Of a stretch of DNA of 64,000 nt, positions 1 to 8,408 are shown in pieces. Numbering within the stretch: position 1 is the stretch's first letter; every line of letters begins with the position of its first letter. Position numbers and translations under genes: made by a program. Under the pieces are notes generated by a model, which was not told the DNA's origin, ran no database searches, and saw only the letters and a list, made by a program, of their open reading frames with translations. This DNA is from Spirosoma linguale DSM 74 (GTDB lineage: Bacteria > Bacteroidota > Bacteroidia > Cytophagales > Spirosomataceae): positions 4,869,001 through 4,933,000 of the forward strand of contig CP001769.1 of assembly GCA_000024525.1 (NCBI GenBank). The letters run 5' to 3'.

Positions 1-715
1 TGCGCAAACCTCTTTCGTGTCCTCCGCCGTGCATAGTAGCCTCGACTTTTACCCGCCTTGGCGAACGTTGCCGGATAAATAAGCCTCCAACGCCTTTTGG
101 ACCATAAAACTTGTGAGCGGAGAAGGCCAAAATATCGATATCGTACTCGTCAACTAAGATGGGGACTTTACCTACTGCCTGTGTAGCATCAGACATAAAA
201 AGAGCACCGACACGATGCGCTCGTTCAGCAATTTGCTGTATTGGCTGCTGTACGCCTGTCTCATTGTTAACGGCCATGACAGACACTAAAATCGTGTCAG
301 AACGAAGGTGAGCGTCAAGTTCAGAAAGGTCAATTAAGCCATCACGACCGACAGATAGATACGTCAGCTCATAGCCGTGAGACTCCAGGAATCGGCAAAC
401 ATCTAATACCGCAGGATGCTCAGTTTGAACCGTAATAATATGTCGGCCCTTATTCTGGTAGCTTTCAGCAACTCCTTTAATAGCTAAATTAATAGACTCA
501 GTAGCCCCGGAGGTGAATACTATTTCTGTTGACTGGCAACCTATCAAATCGGCCACCTGAGCACGTGCTAATTTAACAGCATCATTTATCGTCTTGCCGA
601 ACCCATGCGAACTAGCCGCATTACCGTAATAATCTGACAAATACGGCAGCATCGCATTCAATACCTCTGGCGCGACCCGTGTAGTGGCATTATTATCGAG
701 ATAAATGAAATCCAT
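1..715 (-). CDS. Cysteine desulfurase (IscS/NifS/DndA type), N-terminal part
   Basis: Read from the reverse complement; the frame is open from an ATG at 715 to the left edge, so the C-terminus with the active-site cysteine is outside the window. The product begins MDFIYLDNNATTRVAPEV, typical of class V PLP-dependent cysteine desulfurases. It has the SGATESINLAIKG motif near residue 70, the substrate/PLP region VNNETG near 150, and the PLP-binding lysine about residue 202 in SAHKFYGPKG. Family role: removes sulfur from L-cysteine as an enzyme persulfide for Fe-S clusters, thio-tRNA or DNA phosphorothioation. By eye it is more AT-rich than the neighbouring yifB gene. Which physiological role applies cannot be decided without the genes left of the window; the DndA possibility is an inference. 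Confidence 0.9.
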   Translation of the reverse strand, partial: MDFIYLDNNATTRVAPEVLNAMLPYLSDYYGNAASSHGFGKTINDAVKLARAQVADLIGCQSTEIVFTSGATESINLAIKGVAESYQNKGRHIITVQTEHPAVLDVCRFLESHGYELTYLSVGRDGLIDLSELDAHLRSDTILVSVMAVNNETGVQQPIQQIAERAHRVGALFMSDATQAVGKVPILVDEYDIDILAFSAHKFYGPKGVGGLFIRQRSPRRVKVEATMHGGGHERGLR

Positions 716-796
716 AAGGCAAACTTGTAATCTCAGATGATGTGGTATAGTCTCGAAAATTACAAAAATTAAGCCTATTAGCCTATATGATATAAA

Positions 797-812
797 GTGT
801 AATTTATTACAC
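797..812. promoter_or_regulatory. Operator-like dyad upstream of cysteine desulfurase
   Basis: A 6-4-6 dyad, GTGTAA-ttta-TTACAC, lies in the 108-bp gap between the yifB-type gene and the leftward cysteine desulfurase, about 82 bp upstream of the latter's ATG. It sits in AT-rich sequence without a T-run, so an operator is more likely than a terminator. No regulator is identified. Confidence 0.3.
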
Positions 813-823
813 GGAGTATAAAA

Positions 824-2365
824 TTACCCCGCCCAGTTCTCCCGGTCCAGGCTCCGGTACTGAATGGCTTCAGCCAGGTGTTCGATACGGATGTCGTCGG
901 TAGCGGCCAGATCGGCGATGGTGCGCGACACTTTCAGGATTCGGTCGTAGGCGCGGGCCGATAGACCAAGTCGCTCCATTGCGGTTTTGAGCAACGCCCG
1001 GCCCGCATCGCTGATCACACAGATTTCTTTCACAAGTTGCGAAGGCATCATGGCGTTGGAGTAAATCCCGGCATGCTCCTTAAAGCGTTCGGTTTGAATT
1101 TCCCGTGCCCGGATCACCCGTTCGCGAATCACTTCGCTGGGTTCAGCAGGGCGGTTGGCCGTCATCTGATCGAACGACACGGGTGTTACCTCCACATGCA
1201 GGTCGATGCGGTCGAGGAGCGGGCCGCTGATTTTGGCCAGGTACCGCTGTACGACGCCCGGTCCGCAAACGCACTCCTTTTCGGGGTGGTTGTAGTAGCC
1301 ACAGGGGCAGGGGTTCATACTGGCAATGAGCATAAAGCTGGCCGGAAACTCCACCGCCCATTTGGCCCGCGAGATGCTTACTTTACGATCTTCGAGCGGT
1401 TGCCGCATCACCTCCAGTGCCGACCGTTTGAACTCGGGCAACTCATCCAGAAACAATACACCATTATGGGCGAGTGAGATCTCGCCGGGCTGCGGGAAGC
1501 TCCCACCGCCTACCAGAGCGGCATCAGAAATGGTGTGGTGCGGTGAGCGATATGGCCGGGTAGCAATAAGCGTAGCTCTGGCGCCTAGTTTGCCAGCTAC
1601 CGAATGAATTTTAGTCGTTTCCAGAGCCTCCTGCAACGTCAATGGAGGCAAAATGGTGGGCAGACGCTTGGCAAGCATGGTTTTTCCGGCACCCGGTGGC
1701 CCGATCATGATGACGTTATGCCCACCGGCAGCGGCAATTTCCATAGCCCGTTTGATATTTTCCTGCCCCTGAACGTGCGAAAAATCGGCATCGTACGCAT
1801 TGATTTGGGTCATAAACAGATCGCGGGTATCGGTTTCGAGCGGGGTGATGTCTTTCTTCCCTTCAAAAAACTCGATAGCTTCCTGAATCGTTGTGACGCC
1901 AATCACATCCAGTTGGTTAACGATTGAGGCTTCCTGTGCATTTTCGACGGGCAGTACAAACCCTTTATACCCCCGTTTTCGGGCTTCGATAGCAATAGGC
2001 AATACCCCCTTAATGGGCCGTAGTGTTCCATCGAGGGCTAATTCACCCATGATTACATAGTCTTCCAGATTACGCATGACCGTTATTTGTTCTGAAGCCT
2101 GCAACACACAAAGACCTATTGGCAAATCGTAGGCAGATCCCTCTTTGCGTATATCCGCCGGGGCCAGGTTGACGACCACTTTCTGACGGGGCATTCGGTA
2201 GCCGAAGAATTTGAGTGATGCTTCAACCCGCTGTTCACTCTCTTTAACGGCACTGTCGGGCAGGCCCACTAAATGAAAATGCAAGCCCTGCGCAACGACA
2301 ACTTCAATGGTAATAAGACTGGCGTTGACGCCGTACACGGCTGCACCGAACGTTTTGGCTAGCAT
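824..2365 (-). CDS. YifB/ComM-family magnesium-chelatase-like AAA+ ATPase
   Basis: About 513 aa from the start at 2365 (MLAKTFGAAVYGVNA). An in-frame ATG 54 bp further upstream only adds residues not expected in the family. An N-terminal ChlI-like fold covers residues 1-170. Walker A GPPGAGKT is at about 222-229 and Walker B GVLFLDELPEF near 300. A cysteine cluster (CPCGYY..CVCGPG) lies near 365, and a C-terminal Mg-chelatase domain follows. Proteins of this family (ComM of Haemophilus/Vibrio) are hexameric helicases that promote branch migration during integration of transformed DNA; many genomes carry it without known competence. The length is normal and all ATPase motifs are present. It is transcribed in the same direction as the cysteine desulfurase but separated by 108 bp. 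Confidence 0.93.
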   Translation of the reverse strand: MLAKTFGAAVYGVNASLITIEVVVAQGLHFHLVGLPDSAVKESEQRVEASLKFFGYRMPRQKVVVNLAPADIRKEGSAYDLPIGLCVLQASEQITVMRNLEDYVIMGELALDGTLRPIKGVLPIAIEARKRGYKGFVLPVENAQEASIVNQLDVIGVTTIQEAIEFFEGKKDITPLETDTRDLFMTQINAYDADFSHVQGQENIKRAMEIAAAGGHNVIMIGPPGAGKTMLAKRLPTILPPLTLQEALETTKIHSVAGKLGARATLIATRPYRSPHHTISDAALVGGGSFPQPGEISLAHNGVLFLDELPEFKRSALEVMRQPLEDRKVSISRAKWAVEFPASFMLIASMNPCPCGYYNHPEKECVCGPGVVQRYLAKISGPLLDRIDLHVEVTPVSFDQMTANRPAEPSEVIRERVIRAREIQTERFKEHAGIYSNAMMPSQLVKEICVISDAGRALLKTAMERLGLSARAYDRILKVSRTIADLAATDDIRIEHLAEAIQYRSLDRENWAG

Positions 2366-2499
2366 AAATCGGTTTAAGTAAACGATTGGATGGGCTTGGG
2401 TTTCAAAACTACAGCCCAATGAGGCAATAAAAAAACGCAGCCTACAGTTTTTGTAGCTGGTTTTTTCAAGGCAGATTAAATAAAGGCGTTCAGTCGGAG

Positions 2500-2892
2500 C
2501 TATGCAGTAGGTAGAGCGGCCAGGCAGAGTACCCTTTTTGCCTCGCTGTTCAATTGCTTCAATACGGACGTGTGTCCAATTATTGTGGTGTAGTCCATTG
2601 TGGACGAGTTCTGTCCAATCTCACTTACCTGATCAACGTGCTGTAACAGCTTTTCCAGCTCAGCCTTCATCGTACTCATTAAGGATTTCAGTTCGCTAAT
2701 CGGGCACTGCCCAATATACAGGTGACCGCTTAAAGTCTGGATCTGTTCCTTGCTTTTCCTCTCTGCGCAAATGGCCAACATTTTGTAATGAGTACGGAAA
2801 TCGACCATCGCTGCTATCCATTCCGATAATATGGATTCGATTTCTTTACTCTTTACTGCATTGGGATCCTTATAAGACGATTGATGTCCCAT
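2500..2892 (-). CDS. Hypothetical protein, helix-rich
   Basis: 130 aa starting MGHQSSYKDPNAVKSKEIES. I do not recognise the family. The sequence is mostly polar and helix-forming, with a central heptad-like stretch (LKSLMSTMKAELEKLLQHV) that may be a short coiled coil. Three cysteines are scattered. No signal peptide or membrane segment is seen. It is followed at 80 bp by the co-directional yifB-type gene and preceded by a long AT-rich gap. The reading frame is open for its whole length and has no competing long frame, but no homologue was checked, so it remains a prediction. Confidence 0.5.
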   Translation of the reverse strand: MGHQSSYKDPNAVKSKEIESILSEWIAAMVDFRTHYKMLAICAERKSKEQIQTLSGHLYIGQCPISELKSLMSTMKAELEKLLQHVDQVSEIGQNSSTMDYTTIIGHTSVLKQLNSEAKRVLCLAALPTA

Positions 2893-3257
2893 TTAAGCAT
2901 TTTGTTTAATCTTAGACCAAAATAAGCAAAAAATGCTAAACAAAGTTTACACCAATAAACATATCTCAGTAAATATACTGTATAAATAAATGCGCCTACT
3001 GGAAACTATAAGTTAACTTGATGATCTCAAGCGTGTAATGTTCTAAATGTAGTATAAGTTTAACCCGTTAGGCTATTTAGGCATGTTTTAACTGAATTTT
3101 AATCGGCATTACTTAATTTGTCTATTTAGGCCGTATAAGCATTCTTTACAGAACTAATTTCACATTAAAGTATATAAAGATAATCCAAATTTACTGATAT
3201 AGTATAAGCAACAGTTTTACGTAACTTAAGTCTATTGCTAAGTTAGATGAAGAATGT

Positions 3258-3335
3258 ATGTACACTACTAGGGTTGGCGGAGTAATAGCATTGATTATCC
3301 TGACAGGTTGGCCTATATTGCCGTTAATTTCTTAA
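3258..3335 (+). CDS. Possible 25-aa hydrophobic peptide
   Basis: ATG at 3258 to TAA at 3333-3335. The product starts MYTTRVGGVIALIILTGWP: one predicted membrane-spanning stretch after a single arginine. A strong hairpin terminator begins 32 bp after the stop, which would fit a short independent transcript. There is no clear ribosome-binding site and no homologue check, so it could be chance in AT-rich DNA. Confidence 0.2.
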   Translation: MYTTRVGGVIALIILTGWPILPLIS

Positions 3336-3367
3336 TGATTAAAATAAAATTAGGTATAGTAACATAA

Positions 3368-3402
3368 TGCCCAACGGCTTTGCCGTTGGGCATTATTTTT
3401 TC
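3368..3402 (+). terminator. Strong intrinsic terminator hairpin
   Basis: The arms TGCCCAACGGC and GCCGTTGGGCA surround a TTT loop and are flanked by further A/T pairing (ataa/ttat). They are followed by TTTTTTC. The structure works best for rightward transcripts, yet no recognised gene ends just before it, which is the main hint for a short transcript at about 3180-3365. Confidence 0.7.
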
Positions 3403-3625
3403 AAATACCCTTGTTTTAGACATAGTACTACTGTTTATCTGACATTTGATACGATAGGTCGGTAATCAATTCGGTCAGCATCAACTTATTTTCATCATTT
3501 TGGGTTCATTATAAGATGGGCGGCTAAATCTGCATTGACAGTCACGTTTTTACTCTTTCTGGACCACCCCTCTACCAACATTGTGCCTTTCCGGCATATT
3601 AACCTCACAAGAATTAAACCAAGGG

Positions 3626-4072
3626 ATGGAGACATTTAGTAAAAAAGAAAAAGAGAAGGCAAGACAGAAAAAGAGAAAAGACAAAGAGGAAAAAAGAGAA
3701 GATAGAAAAGCCAATGCTACGAAAGGGCTTGGCCTTGATGATATGCTCGCCTATGTGGATGAGAACGGGAACATATCATCTACACCACCCGACCCCCGCA
3801 AGAAGAAGCGTATTGATCAGGAGGACATTCAGATTGGGGTAGCCAAACAACAGCCGGGCGATCCTCAGGACCTCGTGCGTCAGGGCGTAGTCACGTTCTT
3901 CAACGACTCAAAGGGCTACGGCTTTATCAGAGATTTACAAACCCAGGAAAGTATTTTTGTCCATATCAATGGCCTGAAAGAGCCTATTGGGGAACAGGAT
4001 AAGGTGACGTTTTCTACTGAAATGACCCCCAAAGGGCCTAATGCAGTGGATGTAAAAAAACTGGTAGCCTAA
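3626..4072 (+). CDS. Cold-shock-domain protein with lysine-rich N-terminal extension
   Basis: 148 aa if started at METFSKKEKEK (3626). An upstream in-frame ATG at 3581 adds 15 residues that do not look conserved. Residues 1-45 are extremely basic and charged (K/E/R), followed by a linker. The C-terminal ~65 residues form a cold-shock domain with RNP1-like KGYGFI and RNP2-like SIFVHI. Such proteins bind single-stranded RNA/DNA; the extended form is common in Bacteroidota and is thought to act as an RNA chaperone. A small hairpin (ATGTGGT/ACCACAT, 4085-4105) follows the stop but lacks a T-run. The role is inferred from the domain; no target can be read from the sequence. Confidence 0.85.
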   Translation: METFSKKEKEKARQKKRKDKEEKREDRKANATKGLGLDDMLAYVDENGNISSTPPDPRKKKRIDQEDIQIGVAKQQPGDPQDLVRQGVVTFFNDSKGYGFIRDLQTQESIFVHINGLKEPIGEQDKVTFSTEMTPKGPNAVDVKKLVA

Positions 4073-4193
4073 CGTTACAAAATAATATGTGGTATTAGAC
4101 ACCACATTATGACACTATTCGAAAGAAAATGGGGTTGTATGTTTTATACATCGAGCCATGCGGGCGCGTGTACTCATTATTATCCCCTAAGTT

Positions 4194-4373
4194 ATGAGCC
4201 AACAAACGTACACCTCCATCCCCCCGACCTCTGATAGCGTCTACTGGATGCTTAAATCTTCGGACGGGAAAACCAGCATTTTTGTGCCTCGGGATAAAGA
4301 GCTTGATCGACGATTAAAAGTTAAGTTTCAAGCTGAGGTTGCTGCCAGAACATCGCCTAAGCGTAAACGGTAG
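4194..4373 (+). CDS. Small basic protein (59 aa), hypothetical
   Basis: ATG 4194 to TAG 4371-4373. The product starts MSQQTYTSIPPTSDSVYWML and ends in a basic tail (RTSPKRKR). No signal peptide or recognised domain. It is followed 38 bp later by a good intrinsic terminator, and its codon usage resembles the neighbours, both supporting a real gene. It lies between the cold-shock gene and the histidine kinase and could be cotranscribed with the former. Confidence 0.5.
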   Translation: MSQQTYTSIPPTSDSVYWMLKSSDGKTSIFVPRDKELDRRLKVKFQAEVAARTSPKRKR

Positions 4374-4410
4374 GGGTCGTAGTTAGTGACTTATTTGTTT
4401 GCAATAACAT

Positions 4411-4437
4411 AGCCCGGCCTCAAAGCCGGGCTTTTTG
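4411..4437 (+). terminator. Intrinsic terminator
   Basis: The arms AGCCCGGC and GCCGGGCT with a 6-nt loop (ctcaaa) are followed by TTTTT. It separates the cold-shock/small-ORF unit from the histidine kinase gene 80 bp downstream, so the kinase has its own promoter. Confidence 0.8.
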
Positions 4438-4515
4438 TATGCACGACAGTATATTGCCTAAACAAACAGCCCCTGTTGCTGCCTACTAAGACCAGGGCTT
4501 GAAAGCTGAACAAAT

Positions 4516-5883
4516 ATGACCATCCGCAACCGTATTTCAGGCCAGTTTACCTTAATTGTTGCCTCCATCCTGATTGGGTTTTCGTTGCTGATCTATCTGG
4601 TATCAGCTACCTATCGACGGGAAGAATTTTACGAGCGGCTCAAAAACAAAGCCCGTACTACGGTTCGATTTCTGGTAGAAGTGAAAGAAGTGGATAACGA
4701 CCTGCTTCGAATTATTGACCGAAATACCCTGACAGCTTTAATCGACGAGAAAGTACTTATCCTCAACGAGAAGAATGAGCTGGTGTACAGCAGCGTAGAC
4801 GACCATCCGGTTCGCTACCAACCCGGCTTGCTCGATGCAGTTCGTAAAACCCATGAAGTGGAGACGACAAACGGCGAAAATGAACTGGTCGGTATTTTGT
4901 ACGAAGCTAATGGGCAACGGCTGGTTGTTCTGGCATCGGCCTACGACCAGTTTGGGCAAAGTAAACTGGCCAATCTGCGGCTAACCCTTTTCTGGGGGCT
5001 ACTGGGCGGTATTGTACTTACCGTAGGGCTGGGTTTTTTCTTTGCCGGACAGTCACTTCAACCAATTGGCCATATTAATCAGCAGGTACAAACCATCACG
5101 GCGCGTAACCTGCGTCAACGACTCGATGAAGGCCGACGGCAGGATGAGATTGATCAACTGGCCGTCAATTTCAACGCGGTTCTACAACGACTTGAGCAGG
5201 CCTTCGAGCAGCAGCGGAGCTTTGTGTCGCACGCATCACATGAGTTACGGACCCCGCTGGCCGCGCTCAAGTCCGAAATTCAGCTGGGTCTCCGGCGACC
5301 TCTTTCCGTTGAACGCCATACTGAAATTCTTCAGAACCTGCTCACCGATACCGACAGGCTCATTGCCCTCTCCAACAGTTTGCTGGTATTAGCGCGAACG
5401 CTGGAAAACCTGGAGGCTGTTACGATGCGTATTGTACGGCTCGACGATGTGCTTTTTACCGCGCAGGATGAGCTACTCGCCACGCACCCCGACTACATCG
5501 TACATGTTCAATACGACCAGATTCCGGAGTCGGATACCGGCACATCGGTAGTAGGCAACGAAGCTTTATTGGTGCGGGTTGTCCTGAACCTGCTCGATAA
5601 TGCCTGTAAATACGCTACGGACCACCGCGCACAGGTACGAATCGGCACGCAGGACGACTATGTCTGGCTAAGCGTAACCGATACGGGCATTGGCCTTAGT
5701 GCCGATGAGAAACTGCACATTTTTGAACCCTTCTACCGGGCACCGGGCGCCACAGAATTCGCAGGCTTTGGCGTTGGGCTGGCAATTTGTGCCCGGATTA
5801 TGGAACTCCACGAGGGTCAAATCCAGGTAGACAGTGAGCCAGGAAAAGGCAGTACATTTAAGGTAAAATTAAAAAAGGCTTAG
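4516..5883 (+). CDS. Sensor histidine kinase next to CzcCBA-type pump
   Basis: 455 aa. Two membrane helices (about residues 10-30 and 155-177) flank a ~125-aa periplasmic sensor region. A HAMP segment (~178-230) and a HisKA domain with phospho-acceptor His in SHASHELRTPLAALKSE (~240) follow. The HATPase_c domain has the N box (NLLDNACKYA), G1 (DTGIGLSADE), F box (IFEPFYR) and G2 (GFGVGLAIC). The protein would autophosphorylate in response to an envelope or metal signal. Position and membrane topology match CzcS/CusS-type kinases that control heavy-metal RND pumps, and the pump genes start 108 bp downstream. Unusually, no response-regulator gene flanks it, so its partner must be encoded elsewhere. 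The ligand is unknown. Confidence 0.92.
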   Translation: MTIRNRISGQFTLIVASILIGFSLLIYLVSATYRREEFYERLKNKARTTVRFLVEVKEVDNDLLRIIDRNTLTALIDEKVLILNEKNELVYSSVDDHPVRYQPGLLDAVRKTHEVETTNGENELVGILYEANGQRLVVLASAYDQFGQSKLANLRLTLFWGLLGGIVLTVGLGFFFAGQSLQPIGHINQQVQTITARNLRQRLDEGRRQDEIDQLAVNFNAVLQRLEQAFEQQRSFVSHASHELRTPLAALKSEIQLGLRRPLSVERHTEILQNLLTDTDRLIALSNSLLVLARTLENLEAVTMRIVRLDDVLFTAQDELLATHPDYIVHVQYDQIPESDTGTSVVGNEALLVRVVLNLLDNACKYATDHRAQVRIGTQDDYVWLSVTDTGIGLSADEKLHIFEPFYRAPGATEFAGFGVGLAICARIMELHEGQIQVDSEPGKGSTFKVKLKKA

Positions 5884-5897
5884 AAAACTATTAATGA

Positions 5898-5927
5898 AAG
5901 ATTAAATTTTAATATTTTTCTAATCTT
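5898..5927. promoter_or_regulatory. AT-rich dyad before efflux operon
   Basis: AAGATTA and TAATCTT are separated by 16 nt of A/T, just after the kinase stop and about 65 bp before the TolC-like gene. It may be an operator for the pump operon or a weak terminator of the kinase gene; there is no proper T-run. A near match to the -7 element, CAACTTTG, is at 5958-5965. Confidence 0.25.
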
Positions 5928-5991
5928 GATCATCGGGTCTTCCTGACTAGTATTCAGCAACTTTGCAGGATGTATTAACAAAACCACCGTA

Positions 5992-7242
5992 ATGCGTTTC
6001 TGGATAGTTTTAATCCTGTTGCTTTCGACCTACCGGGGCGAAGCGCAGGACTCTCTGCGGCTCACCCGCCAGCAGGCTGATAGTGTATTTATAAAAAATA
6101 ACCTCTTGTTGCTGGCCGAACGATTTCGGATCGACGTTAGCCAGGCGCAGATTTTACAGGCAAGCCTGCGCGACAACCCTACCGCTAGTTTCGAGTTTAG
6201 TGCGTTCAACAACCAAACGAACCGGGTTGCGGATGTAGGCCGAGGGGGCGAAAAAATCATTTCCATTCAGCAACTGCTGTACACCGCCGGGAAGCGTAAC
6301 AAGCGAATTGCGCTGGCTACCGAAGCCGCCCGCCTGACCGAACTCGAACTACTCGACTTACTGCGCGGCCTTCGGTTCGACCTGCGTAGCCGGTTTTACG
6401 CAATCTATTTTCAGCAGCAGACCCTTGCCCGATACGACCGTCAGATTGCCACCATTCAAACAACTGTAACGGCTTACGAACGCGAATACAACCGCAACAA
6501 CGTCTCCCTGCGAGAGTTACTTCGGCTCAAAGCACTGCTGTTTCAGCTCAGCAACGACCGCACCGAAATTCAGTTCCAGCTTGCTGAAGATCAACGCACT
6601 ATTAGAACGTTGCTGTCTGTTACCCAGCCTATTCAGCCCGTTGTACGCAATGAAGCCCTGACCCGGTATCGTATTCCGGCACAGCCCGACGACTCCCTTC
6701 AGCAGTTAGCTCTGCGCAATCGTCCGGATTTGCAGGCGGCTCAATCGCTCATTAAACAGGCGGAGTTGAATTATAATTTACAGCAGGCGCTGGCCCGACC
6801 CGATCTGCGCGTGGGCGGCACCTACGATCAGAATGGTAGCTATATCCCCCATTACGTAGGACTGTCAGTGGGTATGGACCTGCCAGTGTTCAACCGCAAC
6901 CAGGGCGCTATCCGGGCGGCCAAAAGTCAGATCAGCTACCAAAGTCAACTGGCCCGACAACGCATCATGCAGGTAACCAACGAAGTGGCCACGGCCCTGC
7001 AAAAAGTACGTGATGTAGAGCAGATGGTACAGTCCGTAGAAGGTCGATTTACGGATCAGTTCGAGCAGCTGAACCAGGGAGTTGTTACCAGCTTCCAGAA
7101 AGGCAACATATCGCTGCTGGAGTTTGTCGACCTGATTGAAACCTATAATGAAAGTGTTCGGCAGCTCAATCGACTCAAAGCCGACCGTGTCAACGCCTAT
7201 GAAGAGTTAAACTACCTCATCGGCGACGACCTCTTCAACTAA
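5992..7242 (+). CDS. TolC-like outer-membrane efflux protein (CzcC family)
   Basis: 416 aa with an N-terminal signal peptide (about MRFWIVLILLLSTYRGEA, cleaved before QDS). Two outer-membrane efflux protein (OEP) repeats follow, rich in long amphipathic helices (residues ~20-210 and ~225-410). Members form trimeric channels through the outer membrane for RND pumps. It is the first gene of a three-gene unit with the membrane-fusion protein (overlap TAATG) and the RND transporter. Length is normal for the CzcC group. The efflux substrate is inferred to be divalent metal from the transporter type. Confidence 0.9.
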   Translation: MRFWIVLILLLSTYRGEAQDSLRLTRQQADSVFIKNNLLLLAERFRIDVSQAQILQASLRDNPTASFEFSAFNNQTNRVADVGRGGEKIISIQQLLYTAGKRNKRIALATEAARLTELELLDLLRGLRFDLRSRFYAIYFQQQTLARYDRQIATIQTTVTAYEREYNRNNVSLRELLRLKALLFQLSNDRTEIQFQLAEDQRTIRTLLSVTQPIQPVVRNEALTRYRIPAQPDDSLQQLALRNRPDLQAAQSLIKQAELNYNLQQALARPDLRVGGTYDQNGSYIPHYVGLSVGMDLPVFNRNQGAIRAAKSQISYQSQLARQRIMQVTNEVATALQKVRDVEQMVQSVEGRFTDQFEQLNQGVVTSFQKGNISLLEFVDLIETYNESVRQLNRLKADRVNAYEELNYLIGDDLFN

Positions 7243-8366
7243 TGCATTCCTTTATCCTACTGAAAATGAAAACTTCGCCCTTTCTGCGTCTTACTTTTTT
7301 TTGTTTAGTAATTGCTCTTACGGCCCTGTTGCCGGGTTGCCAACCCAAACCAGCCACTCAGGAAGCTACCGCCTTTATGCTGTCGGACACGATGCTGAGC
7401 CGGATTCGGATTGATACCGCCCGCATCCAGTCGGTACGCAGCGAACTCACCCTGGTAGGCCGCATTATGGCCGATGAGAACCGGGTTATCGAGGTATTCC
7501 CACTGGTGGGAGGTAACGTAGAGAACGTAAAAGTGGAACTGGGCGATTATGTCCGGAAAGGGCAAACGTTGGCCACTATACGTTCGGGTGAGGTTGCCGA
7601 TTTTGAACGCCAGAACACCCAGGCAGAGGCCGATCTGCTGCTGGCGGAGAAAAACCTTCGAGTAGCTCAGGACTTGTTTGAAAGCAAGCTCAATTCGCAG
7701 CGGGAAGTCATTGCTGCCCAGAAAGAAGTGGAGCGGGCGCAGGCCGAAGTGAGCCGGATTAAAGAAGTATACCGGATTTATGGCGTTGGCAAATCGTCGA
7801 CCTATACCGTTAAGGCTCCCATCGACGGCTATATCATCCAGAAAAATGTAAACCAGGGCACGCAGCTTCGCTCCGATAATGCCAATAGCCTCTTTACGGT
7901 AGGACAAATTAGTGAAGTGTGGGTGCTGGCCAACGTAAATGAAAGCGATATTGGTCGGGTAAAACCCGGCATGACGGCCGACATTCAGACCCTTGCCTAT
8001 CCCGACGAACTATTTCACGGACGGGTAGATAAACTCTACACCGTTCTCGACCCCGGCACCAAAGCCATGACTGTGCGTATCCGGCTGCCAAATCCGGGCC
8101 TGAAGCTGCGTCCCGAAATGCATACCACCGTTACCCTGCGGTACGACGACGGTGGGCAGCTGGTAACGGTACCCGCCGGATCGGTCATTTTCGATAAATC
8201 CAAGCATTTTGTGATGGTCTTCCGGAGCCGCTCCGCTATAGAAACGCGTGAGGTAACGTTACTGAAATCGCTGGGCGATGTCGCTTACATACGCACGGGC
8301 GTAAAGGCTGGCGAACGGGTCATCTCTCAGAATCAGCTGTTAGTGTACGATGCGCTGAATGATTAA
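7242..8366 (+). CDS. RND periplasmic adaptor lipoprotein (CzcB family)
   Basis: 374 aa from the ATG overlapping the stop of the preceding gene (TAATG, likely translational coupling). A second ATG at 7266 gives a shorter lipoprotein signal, and either start is possible. Lipobox LLPGC places the lipidated cysteine near residue 33 of the longer form. A barrel-sandwich/biotinyl-lipoyl-like hybrid motif (VGGNVENVKVELGDYVRKGQ) is at ~88-107. An alpha-hairpin (~115-165), a beta-barrel and a membrane-proximal domain follow. It bridges the inner-membrane transporter and the TolC-like channel. Confidence 0.9.
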   Translation: MHSFILLKMKTSPFLRLTFFCLVIALTALLPGCQPKPATQEATAFMLSDTMLSRIRIDTARIQSVRSELTLVGRIMADENRVIEVFPLVGGNVENVKVELGDYVRKGQTLATIRSGEVADFERQNTQAEADLLLAEKNLRVAQDLFESKLNSQREVIAAQKEVERAQAEVSRIKEVYRIYGVGKSSTYTVKAPIDGYIIQKNVNQGTQLRSDNANSLFTVGQISEVWVLANVNESDIGRVKPGMTADIQTLAYPDELFHGRVDKLYTVLDPGTKAMTVRIRLPNPGLKLRPEMHTTVTLRYDDGGQLVTVPAGSVIFDKSKHFVMVFRSRSAIETREVTLLKSLGDVAYIRTGVKAGERVISQNQLLVYDALND

Positions 8367-8408
8367 CGGCGCTTTCCTATCTCTCTCACTAACTCCCCCA
8401 TTCAGTCA

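Larger units (their letters stand above)
2893..3625. other. AT-rich intergenic region
   Basis: About 730 bp between the hypothetical gene and the cold-shock gene. It is AT-rich with many short direct A/T words. Apart from the 25-codon ORF at 3258-3335 and the strong hairpin at 3368-3401, I see nothing definable. The last 220 bp would be the 5' leader of the cold-shock-domain gene if its promoter lies after the hairpin. Confidence 0.6.

Noticed and set aside
4085..4105. ATGTGGT/ACCACAT hairpin as terminator of the cold-shock gene
   Set aside because: A 7-bp stem without a T-run; the better terminator is at 4411-4437.
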